A stretch of 60,000 nucleotides of DNA from Apostichopus japonicus (taxonomy: Eukaryota > Echinodermata > Holothuroidea > Aspidochirotida > Stichopodidae). Location of the stretch: contig NC_092573.1 of the NCBI RefSeq assembly GCF_037975245.1, forward strand, positions 25,265,265 through 25,325,264. Reading direction: 5' to 3'. The number at the start of each line of letters is the position of its first letter. The stretch's first letter is position 1. Below the pieces are notes generated by a model, which saw only the letters and a list, made by a program, of their open reading frames with translations, made no database searches and had not been told where the DNA came from. Below are positions 59,899 through 60,000 of the stretch, one piece after another. The position numbers and the translations under genes were made by a program.

Positions 59899-60000
59899 AC
59901 ATAGGAACAGTGATGCCCAGAACCTCATGAAGATTTATTTTGCGACCTCACTTCCCTGTCCTCTCACAACTAAGGCACTCTTTCTCTACACACTGTCTAG
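59899..60000 (+). other. Possible partial exon at the window edge
   Basis: After a tacatag acceptor-like site, one frame stays open to the end of the window (NSDAQNLMKIYFATSLPCPL, then TTKALFLYTLS). It is too short to identify. Confidence 0.15.

Overview
This is animal nuclear DNA: AT-rich, intron-bearing, and full of microsatellites, poly-G/poly-C runs and transposon remnants. The palindromic AGGCCT word (as TAGGCCTAT) recurs at many sites. That habit, with the protein similarity of the one clear gene, suggests a marine invertebrate deuterostome, most likely an echinoderm. The sequence alone does not fix the species.

The only gene I can support with confidence is on the minus strand, between 49693 (start codon) and 28645 (end of the stop codon). 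It is a complete HSD17B4 orthologue, the peroxisomal multifunctional enzyme type 2 of beta-oxidation. I assembled 22 coding exons by hand. Every junction is GT/AG and keeps frame, and the total is 2211 nt, or 736 residues, the same length I recall for the human enzyme. It carries an N-terminal SDR dehydrogenase, a central 2-enoyl-CoA hydratase 2 and a C-terminal SCP2 domain, and ends in the peroxisomal signal SKM. The catalytic residues of both enzyme domains are present. The first ten introns are all phase 1. Two introns carry minisatellites that start at, or contain copies of, the adjacent 5' splice site.

Left of the gene (1-28 kb) I see only intergenic repeats: a 4.1-kb region bounded by 27-bp inverted repeats and holding a decayed LINE reverse-transcriptase fragment; long AT and trinucleotide microsatellites (10-12 kb); several short hAT-like non-autonomous transposons with 8-bp target duplications (13.9, 16.2, 18.0 and 23.9 kb); a nested transposon cluster at 22.4-25.0 kb; and, at 18.7-18.9 kb, a 188-bp insertion whose 5' end is a near-exact U2 snRNA head and which is flanked by a perfect 27-bp target-site duplication. 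This looks like a U2-headed SINE and is the most unusual object in the window.

Right of the gene there is a nested pair of hAT-like elements (51.0-52.6 kb), followed by 7.4 kb with few repeats. That stretch may hold introns or exons of a neighbouring gene, but I could not establish any there.
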